Source: Trema orientale (taxonomy: Eukaryota; Streptophyta; Magnoliopsida; Rosales; Cannabaceae). From it: 64,000 nucleotides of DNA. The notes beneath the pieces are model-generated. The model did no database searches. It was not told the origin of the DNA and saw nothing but the letters and a program-made list of their open reading frames with translations. The position numbers and the translations under genes are program-made. Below are positions 62,301 through 64,000 of the stretch, in pieces. Location: positions 12,496 through 76,495 of the forward strand of contig JXTC01000521.1 of NCBI GenBank assembly GCA_002914845.1, in the 5' to 3' direction. Every line of letters starts with the position of its first letter. Position 1 is the first letter of the stretch.

Positions 62301-64000
62301 CCCATTTCTATCCTCCAGACTGACAATAGTGTTTTTATTTCGTCGTTGAGAGGCCTTTTGCATGAAAAAGGTGGTGTTCTTATCCCCCCCTTTTAACCAA
62401 TCTGATCTCAATCTCTGTCTCCAGTAGTCTTCCTCCAACTAAATTAATCTATCATGCTCTTTTTCCAGATGCTGAATTTTCTGCCAGTTATCGGTGTTTC
62501 TAGCTCCCAGGTAAGCCTTCGCCAACTTTTTTGGATATTCTTCATTTTTCTGGTAATGCTAAAACTTGTTGCTGCTCCAAATCTTCAAGAAGTGAGCACA
62601 GGTATCGAGTTTGCTTTTGAGGAGATTGACATTAATGATTCCTCCCCCAACAGAGCTTAGCCAAGCCTCTTTTACCACTTCGACACAATCTGCTTTCTTT
62701 GTCCAGAAAGGTTTAAATCTAAAGCTTTTACTAGGTTGACCAATGCTAGGGGCATTGTTAGGATTGGTCTCAAGAATCAGTCGCACTACTCTGTGGTCAC
62801 TACCCCAGTAGTCTTTATGAAAAACTCTGAAAGAAGGGGAAAGAAGTTACCAAGTAGAGGTACCTGTAAAGCGGTCCAGTCTCTCTTGGATATTGCCAAG
62901 CCCCTCTTGTCTGTTATCCCAGGTAAGCTTTGACCCTGCATGTCCCAGGTAAGCTTTGGCCCTGCATATCCTATGTCTTGCAAATGACAATAGTCCAGAG
63001 CAGCTCGAAACTTGTTCATTTCTGTCCACGCTCTATAATTACCTCCCATTTTCTCATTCCAGGTAAGTATCTCATTGAAATCACCCTTACAAAGCCAGGG
63101 GATATTAACCTTGTTGTTGCCGGTTACTATAGCATCTATATGGTATTTTGAAAAGTTTATAACTTCTATGTCCCAAGTCACTTTCCAAAAAAGAGCAAGT
63201 CCACCACTCGTACCTTCGTTGTCCACAGTTAGGCCTTGTGTGAAGCCGAGTTTTCCGCGTAACGCTTGAGCTCTTCTACCCCATAACCAAGTTTCGGAGA
63301 GGAAGAGAAGAGATGGGGAAAATCTTCGGATTAAAGCCCGGAGTCTATCTAATGCTCGAGGGTTCCCCAAACCTCGAGCATTCCAAACTATGAGACTCAT
63401 TGATCCCGGCAGGGTTGCTGAGCAACCTCCACCGATCCAGGGACATTTGAAATATCCCTCAAGGCAATACGCTTCGATCCATCAACATCTTCGAGCATGG
63501 AACTCTGTTCTACCTCAGTCTTCTGTTTCCTAGTCATGGGACAATGCCGAGCATGATTCTTGGAAGGGGTAGATCTCCCTGGTGCTCGTCCTTTGACACT
63601 CTGGCATTAAGAAGGCGGTTTGGTGTTCTGGCATAGAGCACCAGCATTGAACTTAAGGATAACAAGGTTATTGTTTACTTGGGGTGGACCCACTTCTTTG
63701 AAAATATCCTCAGCTGCCTCCGCACTTTGACCTTCAGTGGACGCATTCAGCTTTTTTTGGGTGTCCGCCTTTTCTTTTGGCAGATCATGCGTAATTGCTT
63801 CTTTTTCAAGAGGTTGTTCCACGTGGGTCTCACCAACTTTTGCCTCATTTTTTCCCTCAAAGCAGAGTACCACGCATTTGTTTTGATTTTTGAAATCCAC
63901 TGATTGCTCTACCAACTCTGCATCCGGTTTTGGATTGAATTTTGGAGTGGGGTAGGATCAGGACTTTGTCTTCGGAAGTGGATCTCGCTCGTTTTGCGCC
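59311..64000 (-). mobile_element. LINE (L1-type with RNase H), decayed, running off the window end
   Basis: Minus-strand order from the window end: ORF1 tail (about 64000-63607); endonuclease starting MSLIVWNARGLGNPRALDRL with catalytic-type LSETWLWG (63400-62786); a linker with YWRQRLRSDWLKGGDKNTTF (62438-62202); reverse transcriptase with SSGPDGFHVIFYQ, VLIPKTKNP, DYRPVSLCNVLYK and SRGIRQGCPIS (62177-61000); a zf-RVT-like region (about 60325-60047); and RNase H-like remains (about 59720-59371). The A tail is the T run at about 59312-59323. The usual FADD box reads FEDD, and several stops and frameshifts separate the parts, so it is inactive. The 5' end is outside the window. Confidence 0.92.

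Overview
This window is nuclear DNA of a flowering plant, most likely a eudicot. It has AT-rich intergenic DNA, GT-AG introns, and many hAT, Mutator-like, foldback, SINE, LINE and LTR-type repeats between a few intact genes. One run of N (26198-26604) and single n at 7908 and 43898 show that it is a draft scaffold. The species cannot be named from the sequence.

Five host genes can be built exon by exon. They are a plastid 2Fe-2S ferredoxin of the non-photosynthetic FD3 type (+, 9694-10155); a GPI-anchored family GH17 beta-1,3-glucanase (+, 16568-19024, 3 exons, 384 aa); a penta-EF-hand calcium-binding protein of the CML48-50 group (-, 30368-32625, 5 exons, 274 aa); a histone-fold protein of the DNA polymerase epsilon subunit 3 / NF-YB11 type (+, 45620-48206, 3 exons, 151 aa); and a three-RRM hnRNP Q/R-type protein related to LIF2 (-, 49406-52821, 8 coding exons, 497 aa). 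All the reading frames close across the splice sites chosen. From memory, the first four follow the order of Arabidopsis At2g27510, At2g27500, At2g27480 and At2g27470. This suggests a conserved block from which the dephospho-CoA kinase (At2g27490) is missing here; its place is taken by about 11 kb of repeats.

Layout: 1-2.9 kb holds a CACTA-like transposase remnant and a Copia gag/LTR fossil. 4.46-7.77 kb is a striking long-inverted-repeat element built of TAGACA/TGTCTA palindromes with a MuDR-like coding scrap inside. 8-10.4 kb is the ferredoxin gene, with a hAT MITE in its probable leader intron. 11.4-13.2 kb is a diverged triplication, interrupted by an LTR-like fossil reaching about 15.96 kb. 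16.4-19.0 kb is the glucanase. 19-30 kb is intergenic, with MITEs, a foldback element, a 4.5-kb hAT transposon with 8-bp target duplications, and a tRNA-type SINE. 30.4-32.6 kb is the CML gene. 33-45 kb is repeats, including foldback elements, a long-TIR element carrying other elements, and a 1.2-kb stretch present twice around a single n. 45.5-54.1 kb holds the polymerase epsilon and RNA-binding genes, which converge. 54-59.3 kb is intergenic, with a hAT element split by a solo LTR. From 59.3 kb to the window end is a decayed LINE on the minus strand.

The genes do not form a pathway. The strongest observations are the TAGACA foldback element, the filled and empty MITE sites in the duplicate around 43898 (probably two unmerged haplotypes), the apparent microsynteny, and an E2F plus TGGGCC promoter in front of the polymerase epsilon subunit gene.
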